A stretch of 64,000 bases of DNA from Scalesia atractyloides (Eukaryota; Streptophyta; Magnoliopsida; Asterales; Asteraceae). The stretch spans positions 40,189,369 through 40,253,368 of the forward strand of contig CAMTDV010000027.1 of NCBI GenBank assembly GCA_947069175.1. Reading direction: 5' to 3'. Position 1 is the stretch's first letter. The number at the start of each line of letters is the position of its first letter. Below, one piece after another: positions 10,837 to 21,900 of the stretch. The notes beneath the pieces were generated by a model. That model saw only the letters and a list, made by a program, of their open reading frames with translations, had not been told where the DNA came from and did no database searches. The position numbers and the translations under genes are program-made.

Positions 10837-11473
10837 GGATTAGGATCATTTTGAGAGTGAACTGAGCGAACTAATCTTGGCTTTTGATCATTTTTTAGAT
10901 TAAAAGGGTAAGGTTGATATTAGTCAAGTATTTTTAATTAAAATCACTTAATTTTCTCATCTCTTAACTCTCACTCTCTCTCATTTTTAATTATTTCTCT
11001 ATTATTTTAATTATAAGAGATTAAATGGCTATTGCTTATTTTTAAATAAACTCTTATGTTCTTTTACAATTAAATGTTAAACCTAATTAAATTTTGTTTT
11101 TTACATATGTGTATACAAGTCAGTATATACTAGACTTATACACTTGTGTATAATTATATCTTGTTCCTACATGTCGGGATAAACCAGATTTATACACATG
11201 TGTATTATTCAAGTACATATGTGTATAAACTAACAGCTGTGTATCTTGTATATACGGAAACTAGCAAGATTTTAGGAAGTTTGATAATATTGTTGAATAA
11301 ATGCAATTTACAAAAGACGCAAATATCCTTTTGTCAATTAATTTAAAGGGAAGTTACAACTTTATAATTGCAATCTTGGCATTGTTTAAAAATCTCTAGA
11401 TAATATAATCCAATATCTCAGATTAGTTCACACAATTCACTCTCAACTTAGTTTTCACTCTAGAACCTTACCC
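10837..11473. mobile_element. TIR element 1 inserted in (TA)n
   Basis: The left end (AGGATTAGGATCATTTTGAG...) and the reverse complement of the right end (AGGGTAAGGTTC...TTGAGAGTGAA) match over about 50 bp, with gaps. TA tracts lie on both sides. The middle (11103-11250) repeats palindromes such as TACACATGTGTA. There is no coding capacity. It resembles non-autonomous microsatellite-targeting elements (Micron-like in rice), but family membership is inferred. Confidence 0.65.
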
Positions 11474-12640
11474 TATATATATATATATAACTCGGATGGT
11501 TGAAAGATCACTTCAAAATCAGAAAGTTTTCTTTCTGAATAATTTCTTTTCGCTCATTAGTTTAGGAAAGCATTCTAGAAGAAAACTACTTTCCATTTTT
11601 TCAAAGTGTAAAACAGTTAGAACAGAACAAAATACTTTTTGTTGACAATATTTTTTATATTTGATGTGCTTTCACTCCCTTATAATTGTTGCCGTCATTG
11701 CTATTAAAATCTTTGCCACATCATTAACAATTCGATGTGGAATTATATTTAATCAATTGGATGATAGAAAATAAATAAAAAATACGTATAATTTATAAAG
11801 TCTAAAAAGGTGTCCTCTAGAGATCAAAGCATTTGAACCAATAGTTCTTGGGTAATAGTCATAAAACTGTGTTAGTTACAATTTTATATGACATCCATAA
11901 ATGTCATGTATAAAATGAAAGCAGTCCTATGACTTTGGTTTTCATAACTTTAATTGAAAATTATGTTATTTATAAGAAAACTTATTAGAATTGGATTGTC
12001 ATTTTCCATTGATTTTTAAAATTAAAAGATTTAGACGATCACATGACACTATTGTTTTTAATATATTTGTGTTCCATTAATTTGTTCTTTTTGCTTCAAT
12101 TTCCATGCCCTTTTGGTCGCATAACTCCGCAACTTCGATGTCATTCTTCAAATATTCAAACATTATTGATTTTATGCATCATCATAAAAGAACGTCTATA
12201 CACTAAAAAAAATAATAAAAGCACATGCTGCATCATTTGGTGATGGTTGAATTCAATAGAAAGGGACCATGATATCTTATCAAAAGCTATAAATTTAGAA
12301 CACCTTTCCATTAAATTCAGTTATTTGGAAAACCCTAGCCTAACCTCAAAAATCAAAACTAAGATTAAACTAATCAAAATTAAGATGCTAATTAACATAT
12401 TCAACTTCTTAAATGATAAAGATTTTTTACGAAAAAAGGAGCCTGTAAATAAATTAAAATTCAATAAATATACTTTACAAAACCTAAATTTAAAACTATA
12501 AACTCAAAGCACCCGTTCTCTAAAATCAACTATTTTCAAAACCGTAATTTACATCAGCCCGACAATAAAACTCAAAACTAAGCTAAAACCAAAGCAAAAT
12601 CAAGAGCTTAATCAACAAATCTAAATTTATAAAATAAAAA
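11474..12640. other. AT-rich intergenic stretch
   Basis: I see no supported gene or element. Short open stretches at 12043-12243 and 12247-12501 have AT-driven composition and no recognisable domain. Confidence 0.5.
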
Positions 12641-12641
12641 T

Positions 12642-12945
12642 AAAAACATCATTCATGTGATAGAGCCTAAGATGCCATAAAAACAACCTAAACTCATGAA
12701 AATATCTTTAAATTTTTAAAAAGAAAACAAAAAACAAAGAAACCCTAACTTGAAACTAAAAAGATAGTCTACAAGCATTCAACAAAACCAAAAAACATTA
12801 TTCATGTGATAGAACCATAGAGGACCCTAAAACCAACCTAAACTCATGAAAATTTCTTTTAAAATTCTTTATAAAAACAAAAAGCAAAAAAAAAAAAAAA
12901 ACCCTAACTTGGAACTAAAAAGATAGTCTACCAGCATCCAACAAA
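12642..12945. repeat. Tandem duplication, unit about 149 bp, two copies
   Basis: CATTCATGTGATAGA at 12650 recurs near 12799, and the following CTAAACTCATGAAAAT and CCCTAACTTG blocks recur at the same spacing. Copies differ by small indels and poly-A length. It lies about 280-580 bp upstream of the LRR receptor start, so it could sit in its promoter. Confidence 0.8.
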
Positions 12946-13224
12946 AAAAAAAAAAAAGTGAATGATTTGTTTCCTAGTCCCTCTATATTCATTTTGGGGC
13001 TTAGACAACATCACATTACATCTCACACAAATCATACTTCACAAAAAGCCACCTTTTCTTCTTCTAAATCCCTAACTATCTCCCCACAAACATCCCCAAA
13101 AATTACAGGCTTCCATGAATAATCCCACCTTCAATCCATCAAATTCACCAAATTCATCCACTACCAAACCCTAAAAACCCTCATTTCCAACTTCAGTTCA
13201 CCTCATTCTTCCCAAACCCCCACC
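12946..13224 (+). promoter_or_regulatory. Probable core promoter and 5' UTR of the LRR receptor gene
   Basis: CT/CA-rich, G-poor sequence typical of plant leaders runs up to the ATG, and the start context is CACCATGC. A weak TATA-like TCTATATTC lies near 12982. No upstream ATG lies in the last 50 bases. The assignment rests on position and composition only. Confidence 0.4.
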
Positions 13225-16200
13225 ATGCGCCACCTGCAACTCCTCCTCATCTTCCTCTACGCCGCCGCCACCGCCACCGGAGCCGCCGCACCACCGCCGG
13301 AAGAAATTCGAGCCCTACTAGAGTTCCGCAAAGGGATCACTACAGATCCCCTAGGTAAAATCTCCAATTCATGGAACATTTCCACCTCCGATCCAGCTTC
13401 AATTTGCCCTAATTTCTACGGCATTACATGCGATGAACAAACGGGTCGGGTTGTATCCATTAATCTTGACCGGATTCAGTTGGCCGGTGAAATAAAGTTT
13501 AGTACTTTGCTTATGTTGAAAAATTTGAGGAATTTGAGCTTGTCTGGGAACCGATTGACCGGCCGGATTGTTCCGAATCTCGGGTCAATGTATTCGCTTC
13601 AGTATTTAGATCTGTCTGGTAATGAGTTCTATGGGCCTGTTCCTGAAAAGATTAATGGTTTGTATGGTTTGAGTTATCTTAATTTGTCTAGGAATAATTT
13701 CACCGGCGGGTTTCCGAATGGGATTGGGAACTTGCAGCAGCTGGCGGTTCTCGATCTGCATTCAAATTCGTTGTGGGGGGATTTAGGGGCGTTGTTTTCT
13801 CAGCTTAGGAATGTGCAGTATGTTGACTTGAGTGATAATGCGTTTTACGGGTCTTTATCGATGGATGGTGGAATTCCGAGTGTGGTTAATACGGTGCAGT
13901 ATGTGAATTTGAGTCGGAATCAGTTGGGTGGCGGGTTTTTTAGTGAGGATGTATTTGTTTTGTTTAGGAATTTGCATGTTTTGGATTTGAGTGATAATGG
14001 GTTGAATGGGAAGTTGCCGCCGTTTGGGGGGTTGCCGAATCTTGAGGTTTTGCGGTTGAGTAATGCGCAGTTGTTTGGGCCGATACCCGAAGAGCTTTTG
14101 GAGAGCTTGATTCCGTTGAAAGAGCTGGATCTTAGTCGGAATGGGTTTTCAGGTGAAGATCTTGACCTTTGATAATTTGACTACTGTTTTGTTATTTGTG
14201 TGATTGATTATATACTATATATAGTTGCTGATAAATTGATAATGATAGTGAATTTTGGTTTTACACTATTGAATTCTTCTGCTAATAAATGTGTAATCAC
14301 TTTTTGAAATCGAGAATCTTGAATTTGTAATGACTACTAAGATTCCTGCGGTTTCGTGTGGGATATAGTCATTTGCGATACTTTAAAATCGATTTAGAAG
14401 TTGTATCAGGAGTCTTTGCAATGGCATTAAAGTGACTTCCATTCATAATCGTGTAACGCCACGAAGTCTATGTGCACCTAGTCAAAGGGGTGGACACGCA
14501 TGATCTGTCAAACATGCACGTGATATACACAATAAAGTTATTATTCGCGTGCTCGTGTGCATCCTTTGAATTGGAAATCCGGGATTATGCGTCAGTTAAT
14601 CATTAAACTTGTAAACAATACCGGAAACGTACAAAATATACATTCTTAGGTCTACTTATGCATTTTTTATCATTTCCGTTTGCAACTGATTGTTATATTA
14701 AGCATTTCAGGATAAAAGTAGGGATTTACTGAATACGTACGATGTATTATCTAAATTCTATAGTTGTATGCTTGCATAATCTGATAATAGTTGTCATTTA
14801 TAGATATTAAGCACACTTATTTGCAAATTCAGATCATTTTAATTCTGATAACGGTTCTTTTTATGTTAATTTGCAGGTTCGATTCCGAAAATCAACTCTA
14901 CCAGTTTGATTACGGTGAATCTATCATCAAACGAATTATCAGGCTCATTACCACCGTCTTTAGGAAACTGTCAGATAGTCGATGTGAGCAACAATCTACT
15001 CTCCGATGACATCTCGGTTGTCGAAAAATGGGAATCACCTCTACAAGTTCTCGATCTGAGCTCAAATAAGCTAATCGGGAATTTCCCGAACTTAACACAT
15101 TTTAACGCGCTGATTTCACTAAATCTAGGAAACAACTCATTAAAAGGCGTGGTACCGTCTATCCTGATACCCAATCTGGTTTTTCTCGACCTCAGTAGGA
15201 ATGAACTTGACGGGCCGATTCCACCCGGGTTATTCACTTCAATGACTTTGAACCATTTGGATCTTTCAAATAACCGTTTCACGGGCCTGATACCTCTTCA
15301 TGGATCTCAAGAAAAATCTTTAATCGAATTATCGTCGTATCCACCCATGGAGTTTCTTGATCTTTCATACAATACGTTAACGGGGTCATTGTCGTCCGAT
15401 ATCGGCAACTTCCGGAGGCTTAGAGTGTTAAATCTCGGAAACGACGGGTTATCGGGCGAATTACCGAATGACTTGACGAAACTCAGTCTATTAGAGTTTC
15501 TTGATTTATCGAATAACCATTTCAAGGGTAAGATTCCCGAAAAACTTTCGTTGGAGTTGAAGTTTCTTAACGTGTCGGGTAATGATTTATCTGGGAAAAT
15601 TCCGGAGAACTTGAGGCGTTTCTCAAGTGCTTCGTTTTATCCGGGAAACCCGTCTCTGAGCTCACCGATCGGTGGTCTGCCGCCTGCTAATGCCGATGGT
15701 TCTGCATCAGTGTCACAAAACGGTGCGAAAGGTCACTCAAAGTCTAGCATTAAAATAGCGATTATAGTTGCGTCTGTTGTAGCTGCGTTAATGATAGCTT
15801 TCGTGTTATTGGCGTATTATCGAGCACAAATCGGAGATTTCCGTGTTAAAACTGCGTTTGGCGGTCAAACAAGTTTGACAAGTCGAGATATAAAACATGG
15901 AGGGATATCTAGCCGACCGACGACATCACTGAGTTTTTCAAATGCTCACTTGCTTACTTCAAATTCTGGACAGTCGGAGCTTCCCGGTGACACTGTGGAG
16001 CCGCCCGCAATGCCGCCAGCTTATGCCGCTAGTTCCGCATCAATGATACCCAATCTGATTGACACCGACCCGACACCATCCGGAAGAAAATCTTCTCCGG
16101 GTTCACCCGTGGGTTCATCGCCTCGTTTTGTTGAGACAATTGAACAGCAGGTGACGCTAGACGTGTACTCACCAGATCGGTTTGCGGGTCAACTGTATTT

Positions 16201-17575
16201 CTTTGACCCGAGACCTCAATTATCGTTTACAGCTGAAGATCTGTCTCGGGCCCCAGCTGAGATTCTTGGAAGAAGTAGTCATGGAACGTTGTATAAAGCT
16301 ACTTTAGGTGGTGGACATATGTTGACTGTGAAGTGGTTGCGGGTCGGGTTGACCAAAGATAAGAAAGAATTTGCAAAAGAGATTAAGAAGATTGGAACCA
16401 TGAATCACGCTAATGTTGTGCGGTTAGTCGCTTATTATTGGGGCCCGCGAGAACAAGAGCGACTTACTTTGGCTAATTACATTGAAGGAGATAGCCTGGC
16501 GTTACATCTTTATGGTGAGTGTGTGTTTTAATATAAGCATTTATTTTAATATTTAACATGTTAATTATCTATTAAAATCGAGTTAACTACGTTTTTTCGT
16601 CCCTCCGTGAAACCCATTAGTTTAAAAATTGTCCAACCAGTACTTTCACTCACTTTTGTGACATTTACAGTCCACCTTGGTTAACCCCATCCACTTTACC
16701 ATACCATTAACAATTATAGTATTTAACTCATTTGTTTATATATTGTTTTTTAAATGAGGAGTATTTAAGTCTTTTCATGAAAAACTTAACGCCAAATTGG
16801 ATGGGGTTAACGAAGGTGGACTCTAATTGTTACAAAAATGAAAGTACTGGTTCTGTTTTGGTGGTTTTTAAACTAATTGACTGTAAAGGTTATTTTCAAC
16901 AAACCACAAGGATGAAAAACGTAATTAACTCATGAAAATATAATTAAAACGCCTTTAAATTCATTGGTATTTAACCTTTTTTGCATTTTTGTTGCAGAGA
17001 CGACCCCTCGAAGATACTCCCTACTATCATTTAACCAACGGCTAAAAGTTGCTATCGATGTGGCTAGAGGCTTGTCCTACCTTCATGGGAAGGGCATACC
17101 ACATGGAAATCTTAAACCGACAAACATAATCTTAGAAGGCCCGCAATACGATGCCCGGCTTACCGACTTCGGTCTCCACCGGCTCATGACACCCGCAGGC
17201 ATAGCTGAGCAAATTCTAAACCTTGGTGCACTCGGTTACCGGGCCCCTGAACTTGCAAACGCATCAAAACCCGTCCCGTCATTCAAAGCCGATGTGTATG
17301 CATTTGGTGTCATCTTGATGGAACTATTAACCCGACGAAGTGCAGGTGACATCATCTCCGGTCAATCTGGTGCTGTTGATCTAACCGATTGGGTTCGGTT
17401 GTGTGACCAAGAGGGTCGGGTGATGGATTGTATTGACCGAGACATTGCAGGTGGTGAACAACAGTCGAAAGCGATGGATGATTTGCTTGAAGTATCACTC
17501 CGGTGCATACTCCCGTTAACCGAAAGGCCGACAGTGAGACAGATCTTGGAAGATTTATGTGCCATATCTGTTTGA
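13225..17575 (+). CDS. LRR receptor-like kinase, probable pseudokinase (At5g10020-like)
   Basis: Exons are 13225-14152, 14877-16514 and 16998-17575, all with GT-AG introns and phase-1 junctions. They give 1047 residues with no interruption. Order: signal peptide (about 1-20), LRR N-cap, roughly 20 leucine-rich repeats to about 560, TM helix 600-623, Ser/Pro-rich juxtamembrane, kinase-like domain from about 760. The glycine loop is GRSSHG (774-779) and Lys795 is kept. The catalytic HRD is HGN (891-893), so the proton-accepting Asp is lost, while DFG (912-914) is kept. Length and architecture match Arabidopsis At5g10020, a plasma-membrane LRR receptor annotated as probably inactive. It likely signals as a scaffold or co-receptor rather than by phosphotransfer. 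The first ATG follows a typical plant leader. Intron 1 has nothing notable; intron 2 holds a fold-back MITE. This is the only intact host gene in the window. Confidence 0.95.
16574..16937. mobile_element. Fold-back MITE in intron 2 of the LRR receptor gene
   Basis: The left half (GAGTTAACTACGTTTTTTCG..., then CCAGTACTTTCA, then GTCCACCTTGGTTAACCCCA) is repeated in reverse complement by the right half. The arms are about 150 bp with a short AT-rich centre. It would form one long hairpin in the pre-mRNA. No transposase is encoded. Confidence 0.75.
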
Positions 17576-18909
17576 AAAGCTTTTGTACAATGTGTTTTTG
17601 TTTGTTTATTTTCTTGGTTCATTGGTTTCTGGCCTTTGAATTCGGGCTTCGGGTTCTGGCTAAAACGGGTCGTAATTCATTGTCTTCTTCTTCCTCCCTC
17701 AACCCTTGATTTTTTGTTCTTATTTTCTTGTGTAAAGTCCATTGATTGTTTCTGATTTACTAATTGCAGGAAGAACAGAATGTTTGCTTAAGTAGTCTTT
17801 TATTTATTTAATTATTATTTTTTTACTTTAAATGGGATGAACCCCATTTTTGTTGGTTACTATTTATGAATTTGATGTAGGATCTTTCTTGTTGGCATTT
17901 ATTACAAGCTATAAAAAGTGGCTCATTTATTTGCACACATGTTACCTCTTTCATAAAGGCCATAGTGGCGTCCAATGAAATAATCAGGAGTGTATAAACC
18001 ATCAGGTTGGAGGATTGAAAAATTAATATCAATAGTGGCTTAAGATTTATCGGTTTGAGATTTATACGATTAAGTTTAAGGATAAATCCGTGTTAACAGT
18101 TCAGTTCAAGATTCAAAACTTGGAAGTAGTCGATTATGTTTTTCGTTTCTCAAAAGCGTAGATTTGGTCAAGAACATTTCTCAAAACTAGCTGAAACAGG
18201 ACGTAAACACCTAACATATACTTGACATCTTATAATAGAGGTTGTGAAATGAGTATGATGAGCGGATTAGCAATGGTTAAAACATGTTTATTGTATATAC
18301 GGTGTCTATTATATTTTTTAAGAATATTAAATGTGTTAAACATGATTATAAATTTTAGTAGATATATTGTTAACGAATTAAAAGTCTTTATATATGTGTA
18401 AAAAATAAATAAATTGTTATGTTATCTTACAAAACTTGAGGGTTGAATCGGATAAATATGAAAAAAGAAGGAGCAAAAGTGACGTGAAGTTATAGTTGAG
18501 GGAGCTATATAAGTTTGACATTACCTGGCTGCACGATTTTAGTTCTTGCCGGCACATGAGCCAACTCAATGTTCACATTATAAATTCCTTTAAACCCCTT
18601 TTTGAAAGATACTTTTGGGAAAACTTTATATAAAATATAGTTTACAAAAATTTTCATATGCTATAAAGATATTGAAAATTAAATGTTGAGTGTTAGTTTG
18701 GTTAACTGTATTGTTAAATAATAAAACAATAAAAAAATAACTTCATAAATGCTAAAGGTAGAAACGTTTATGAAAAATGGTAGAAATGTTGATGAATATG
18801 CTAGAAAAACAAATGGAATGGCATTAACAAAAATAAAACATTTAATCACATTAATTTAGAAGTGAGAGACTTTGTGTTCAAGTCCTACTGATGATAAGGA
18901 TTAAAATTT
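17576..18909. other. Intergenic stretch downstream of the LRR receptor
   Basis: AT-rich sequence. I find no supported gene, RNA or element between the receptor stop codon and the copia LTR at 18910. The receptor 3' UTR must lie in its first few hundred bases, but no clear poly(A) signal stands out. Confidence 0.5.
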
Positions 18910-19176
18910 TGTAAAACAACGGTCTATTAGCGTCTAATATATATGTACATAAACATGAGATCTAAACTATGAAATCATTGAGAGAATAGAACATGAAGAA
19001 TTCTTATTTATTCATCTAACATCATATACAAATGCCATTATATATAGGCACTCACATTAGTACAATATTAAATAAGAGAAATGGGTTATACATGTGGAAG
19101 GTCACTACATAATGGATGCATTCATAGATAGGGGTTATACATGTGGACAGTCTACATAATGGATACATTCATAACA
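18910..19176 (-). repeat. 3' LTR of copia element B
   Basis: On the minus strand it runs TGTTATGAATG... to ...TTGTTTTACA. It is nearly identical to 27092-27360, with small differences such as one GTGAAAC versus GTAAAAC. Confidence 0.85.
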
Positions 19177-19185
19177 CTCCCCCTT
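19177..19185 (-). other. Polypurine tract of copia element B
   Basis: On the minus strand AAGGGGGAG directly precedes the LTR start TGTTATG. Next to it is the block with TGTCCCATTATGGTTTTCC and AATGAGGCAAC that is common upstream of copia 3' LTRs. Confidence 0.75.
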
Positions 19186-19339
19186 GACTATTCACATTAT
19201 GGAATACTATTCTTTAATATGCTTAATGATGTTGCCTCATTAAAAACCTAGGAAAACCATAATGGGACAAAACCTCAGCTATGGGAAAAAACGCGTATTG
19301 TCTCCCCCTCAATATAATATGTATCATTTCAAATAACAA

Positions 19340-20140
19340 GTGTCAATATTCTATGAAAGTTGTTAAAAAACTTTTGTAGTGAGTGATTTGTCGCTTGATA
19401 TGCAATCAATTAATGAACTTGATGTATAATCTTCATGTAAAACTTTAATTACCTCCTCTTGTAAGTAGATACCATAAGATCCATGAATGTGTTTTGTTAT
19501 AATCCCTGCATTTACAAAACTAACCAAACTTGTTGATGGGTTAGTAAATATGAACCCATACCTTTCGTACCTTAAGGGTATAGAAAATAAATGTTTTACT
19601 CATTTCACTATCTCCTCGTCGTACACGAGTTAAATCTTGCCAATGAATTTAATGGTATATGTTCGTGTATAGCTAGCAAGATATATTAATACAATTTGTA
19701 TTGAATTATGGTACTTCATGACCAATGATCTTTGCTTCTTTGATAGAAGATGATAAAAGTCATTTTTATCTATATCAAATATTTGAACATCATTAAATGT
19801 ACTTACACCAAAAGCTTTGTCCATATGAAAATGTCCAACATTTTCTAGATGTATTATGATTGATGAATTATGATATAAACGTATGTCCTACGTATCGAGC
19901 TATAAATTTGCAATATTGTATTTCATTTGCAAATTCTTGCTTAAATAATTGAGCTCTTTTTTTCTCTTCGGGAGATTCAGTGACATCATCAACATATATT
20001 GCAATACTTGTAAACCTCATATCGTTCTTTTAATAAAAACAAATGGACCAACTTCACCATATGTATTTCTCGTTTTCGAGCCCACTGGTGAGTCGATTAT
20101 ATCATATTTGACTCGACTATTTTAGTCCACACATATTTTG
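19340..20140 (-). pseudogene. Copia element B reverse transcriptase C-terminal half and degraded RNase H
   Basis: On the minus strand a GLK..S..I.YNRL remnant (near 20130-20070) leads to PFVFIK and then FTSIAIYVDD, the reverse transcriptase active site, near 20010-19985, followed by a conserved helix. Downstream toward 19340 only faint RNase H similarity remains (LVSFVNAG-like). Many stops are present, so it is non-functional. Confidence 0.65.
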
Positions 20141-20404
20141 TCAACTTCATATAGTATGTTCTTGAGGTTTTGACATCAATGCTTCTAGCATTATCAATCT
20201 ATGAGGGAATTCGTTCCATCTTATCCATATATGCATGTGCTTTCACTCTTTAGGAGTTTTGCTATATAAATTTGCCCATTTAATACATAGATATCTATAT
20301 CATGTAAAAGTGTCATGAGCAGTTGCTTTTATCTCCAAAATCCATATTGTACCATGCGTGTACACTATTTATTGAGATATCACAATCACTGGGTACAAGT
20401 TTTC
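20141..20404 (-). other. Copia element B sequence left of the solo LTR
   Basis: This is decayed reverse-transcriptase sequence. It joins the block at 22914 across the inserted solo LTR. The target duplication TTTTC occupies 20400-20404. Confidence 0.5.
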
Positions 20405-20591
20405 TGTAACATTAGTCGAAAAACGGCTTTTCCAAACCCGCTTCGTTTATTAATCAAATATTCAGTTATAAATTTCCGTGGCGTATTTTTTGTTCAGATA
20501 ATTTTAAATAGTACCTAATTAATAAATATTTTAGAATTTAAAAACCAAAATTGATAATTAATAATAAAATGTGAATAAAAAATAAAAGGGA

Positions 20592-20665
20592 GCTGTCGGG
20601 TTTCGAACCCGGGTCGCCCACAAACACAAACACACACCACACCACTCCGCCACGCACTCCACTTG
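20592..20665 (-). repeat. tRNA-like module, minus strand, in the solo LTR
   Basis: Read on minus, GTGGCGGAGTGGTG resembles a pol III A box and CCCGGGTTCGAAACCCG a B box with a strong T-arm stem. The spacing suits a Ser/Leu-type tRNA. A counterpart on the same strand lies near the start of the LTR at 43894. Confidence 0.6.
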
Positions 20666-20920
20666 TGATAAACACTGAATCAAATAACACTTAAAGTAAA
20701 ACCCGAAATCAAAACCGGAAATCAACGCGCACTCAGAACGCGAAATTGCCGGAAAAACCTACACTCCGCGATTTTGGCTACTTTTCTTTTGACTGAAACG
20801 CACAAATTGATTTCGACATCAGTTATAACTGTTGCCGGCAATCAATTTCAGTCAAAAACCGACGGAAATCATTGATCGCGATTGTTGACCTCAATTCAAA
20901 CTCAATTCAGCCTGTTTCCA

Positions 20921-20930
20921 CTATAAATAC
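20921..20930 (+). promoter_or_regulatory. TATA box of the solo LTR
   Basis: CTATAAATAC about 515 bp into the LTR in GC-balanced surroundings. The related LTR has TATATAAATA at 44326-44335. Confidence 0.65.
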
Positions 20931-21483
20931 CCACTTGAACTTCCTGAAAACCTTTCGCTCAGAACCACGTTCGTTTCCGAAGCTTTATTCCTTCCAAAAC
21001 ACGTCGCCGGAGATTTTCGCATTCGCCGGAATTCCACCGGAAAACCGAGACTTTACTCCTAATCGGTATAATTCTCAACTCTTCTTTTTGTAATCCATTA
21101 TTCGGCATGTATTAACCTTAATCGTTCAACCAGAGTCTGTCTCAGACAACGTTGCCGGAAATCCCCGCACTCGCCGGAATATCACTGGAAAACCGAGGCC
21201 TCACTGTCGATCGGTATAATCATCTAAACCCTCTTGTTATCTCTTGCTTGGTAACTTAATTGCTCAATACAATAATCGAAACTGTTAATTCTATTCGCTC
21301 AGCTGGAAATCACAAATCAGAGCCGACGAACACTGCCGGAAATCTGAAGAAAACGCTCCGTCTTGGTATACCATATCACTTAATCTTGATTAACCAGAAT
21401 AGTCGGATTTCACTGTTCTGTAATTTTTAAACGAAGAAGACGAAGATGAAAACGTGTATTAGTATAATTAAAAACGGATATTT

Positions 21484-21560
21484 AACCGGGTTAGACATAC
21501 AGTCCAGCGGTGGACTGTGTGCAAACACAATATGCACGTCCCGAGTTCGAATCGCACACG
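21484..21560 (+). repeat. tRNA-like module 1 of the solo LTR
   Basis: Conserved GGGTTAGACA lead, a D-arm-like hairpin (CAGTCCA...TGGACTG), then a B-box-like GAGTTCGAATC. Confidence 0.65.
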
Positions 21561-21656
21561 TTACCGACTTTCAGAAATAAAACCAACATTTTTAAAACCT
21601 AATCAGATCAAATCACAGTATATACATAAGAGGAATATAATCCAGTAATTAAACAG

Positions 21657-21726
21657 ATTAGACACACAGCCCAACTGGTTGGGCTGTGCGCACTCGAACC
21701 GAACGTCCCGAGTTCGACTACGGGTC
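21657..21726 (+). repeat. tRNA-like module 2 of the solo LTR
   Basis: TTAGACACA lead, D-arm hairpin GCCC-AACTGGTT-GGGC with an 8-nt loop, and T-arm-like CCCGAGTTCGACTACGGG. Confidence 0.7.
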
Positions 21727-21824
21727 TCTGAAGCCGGTTCGGCCATATTAAATCATTTTTGATATAAACTAAATAAGGTTAAAGTTAATTAGTATATATA
21801 TATAATTAAAACAGAGAATATTTC

Positions 21825-21900
21825 GGGTTAGACACGTAGCTCAGTTGGTAGAGCTGCGTGCACGTATGCGAGAGGTCTCGAGTTCGAACCTCACTCAGCA
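21825..21900 (+). repeat. tRNA-like module 3 of the solo LTR
   Basis: The closest to a real tRNA. The A box TAGCTCAGTTGG has a perfect GCTC/GAGC D stem, and the B box is GAGTTCGAACC with a 7-nt TTCGAAC loop. Acceptor and anticodon stems do not fold cleanly, so I do not call it a functional tRNA gene. Confidence 0.75.

Noticed and set aside
12043..12501. Two adjacent open frames upstream of the LRR receptor
   Set aside because: Composition is driven by AT-rich DNA, there is no domain, and there is no splice or start context.
14910..15525. Minus-strand ORFs inside the LRR exon
   Set aside because: They are antisense shadows of the LRR coding sequence.
21825..21900. Functional tRNA gene
   Set aside because: D and T arms look good but acceptor and anticodon stems do not pair. 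It also belongs to a repeated module set in the LTR.
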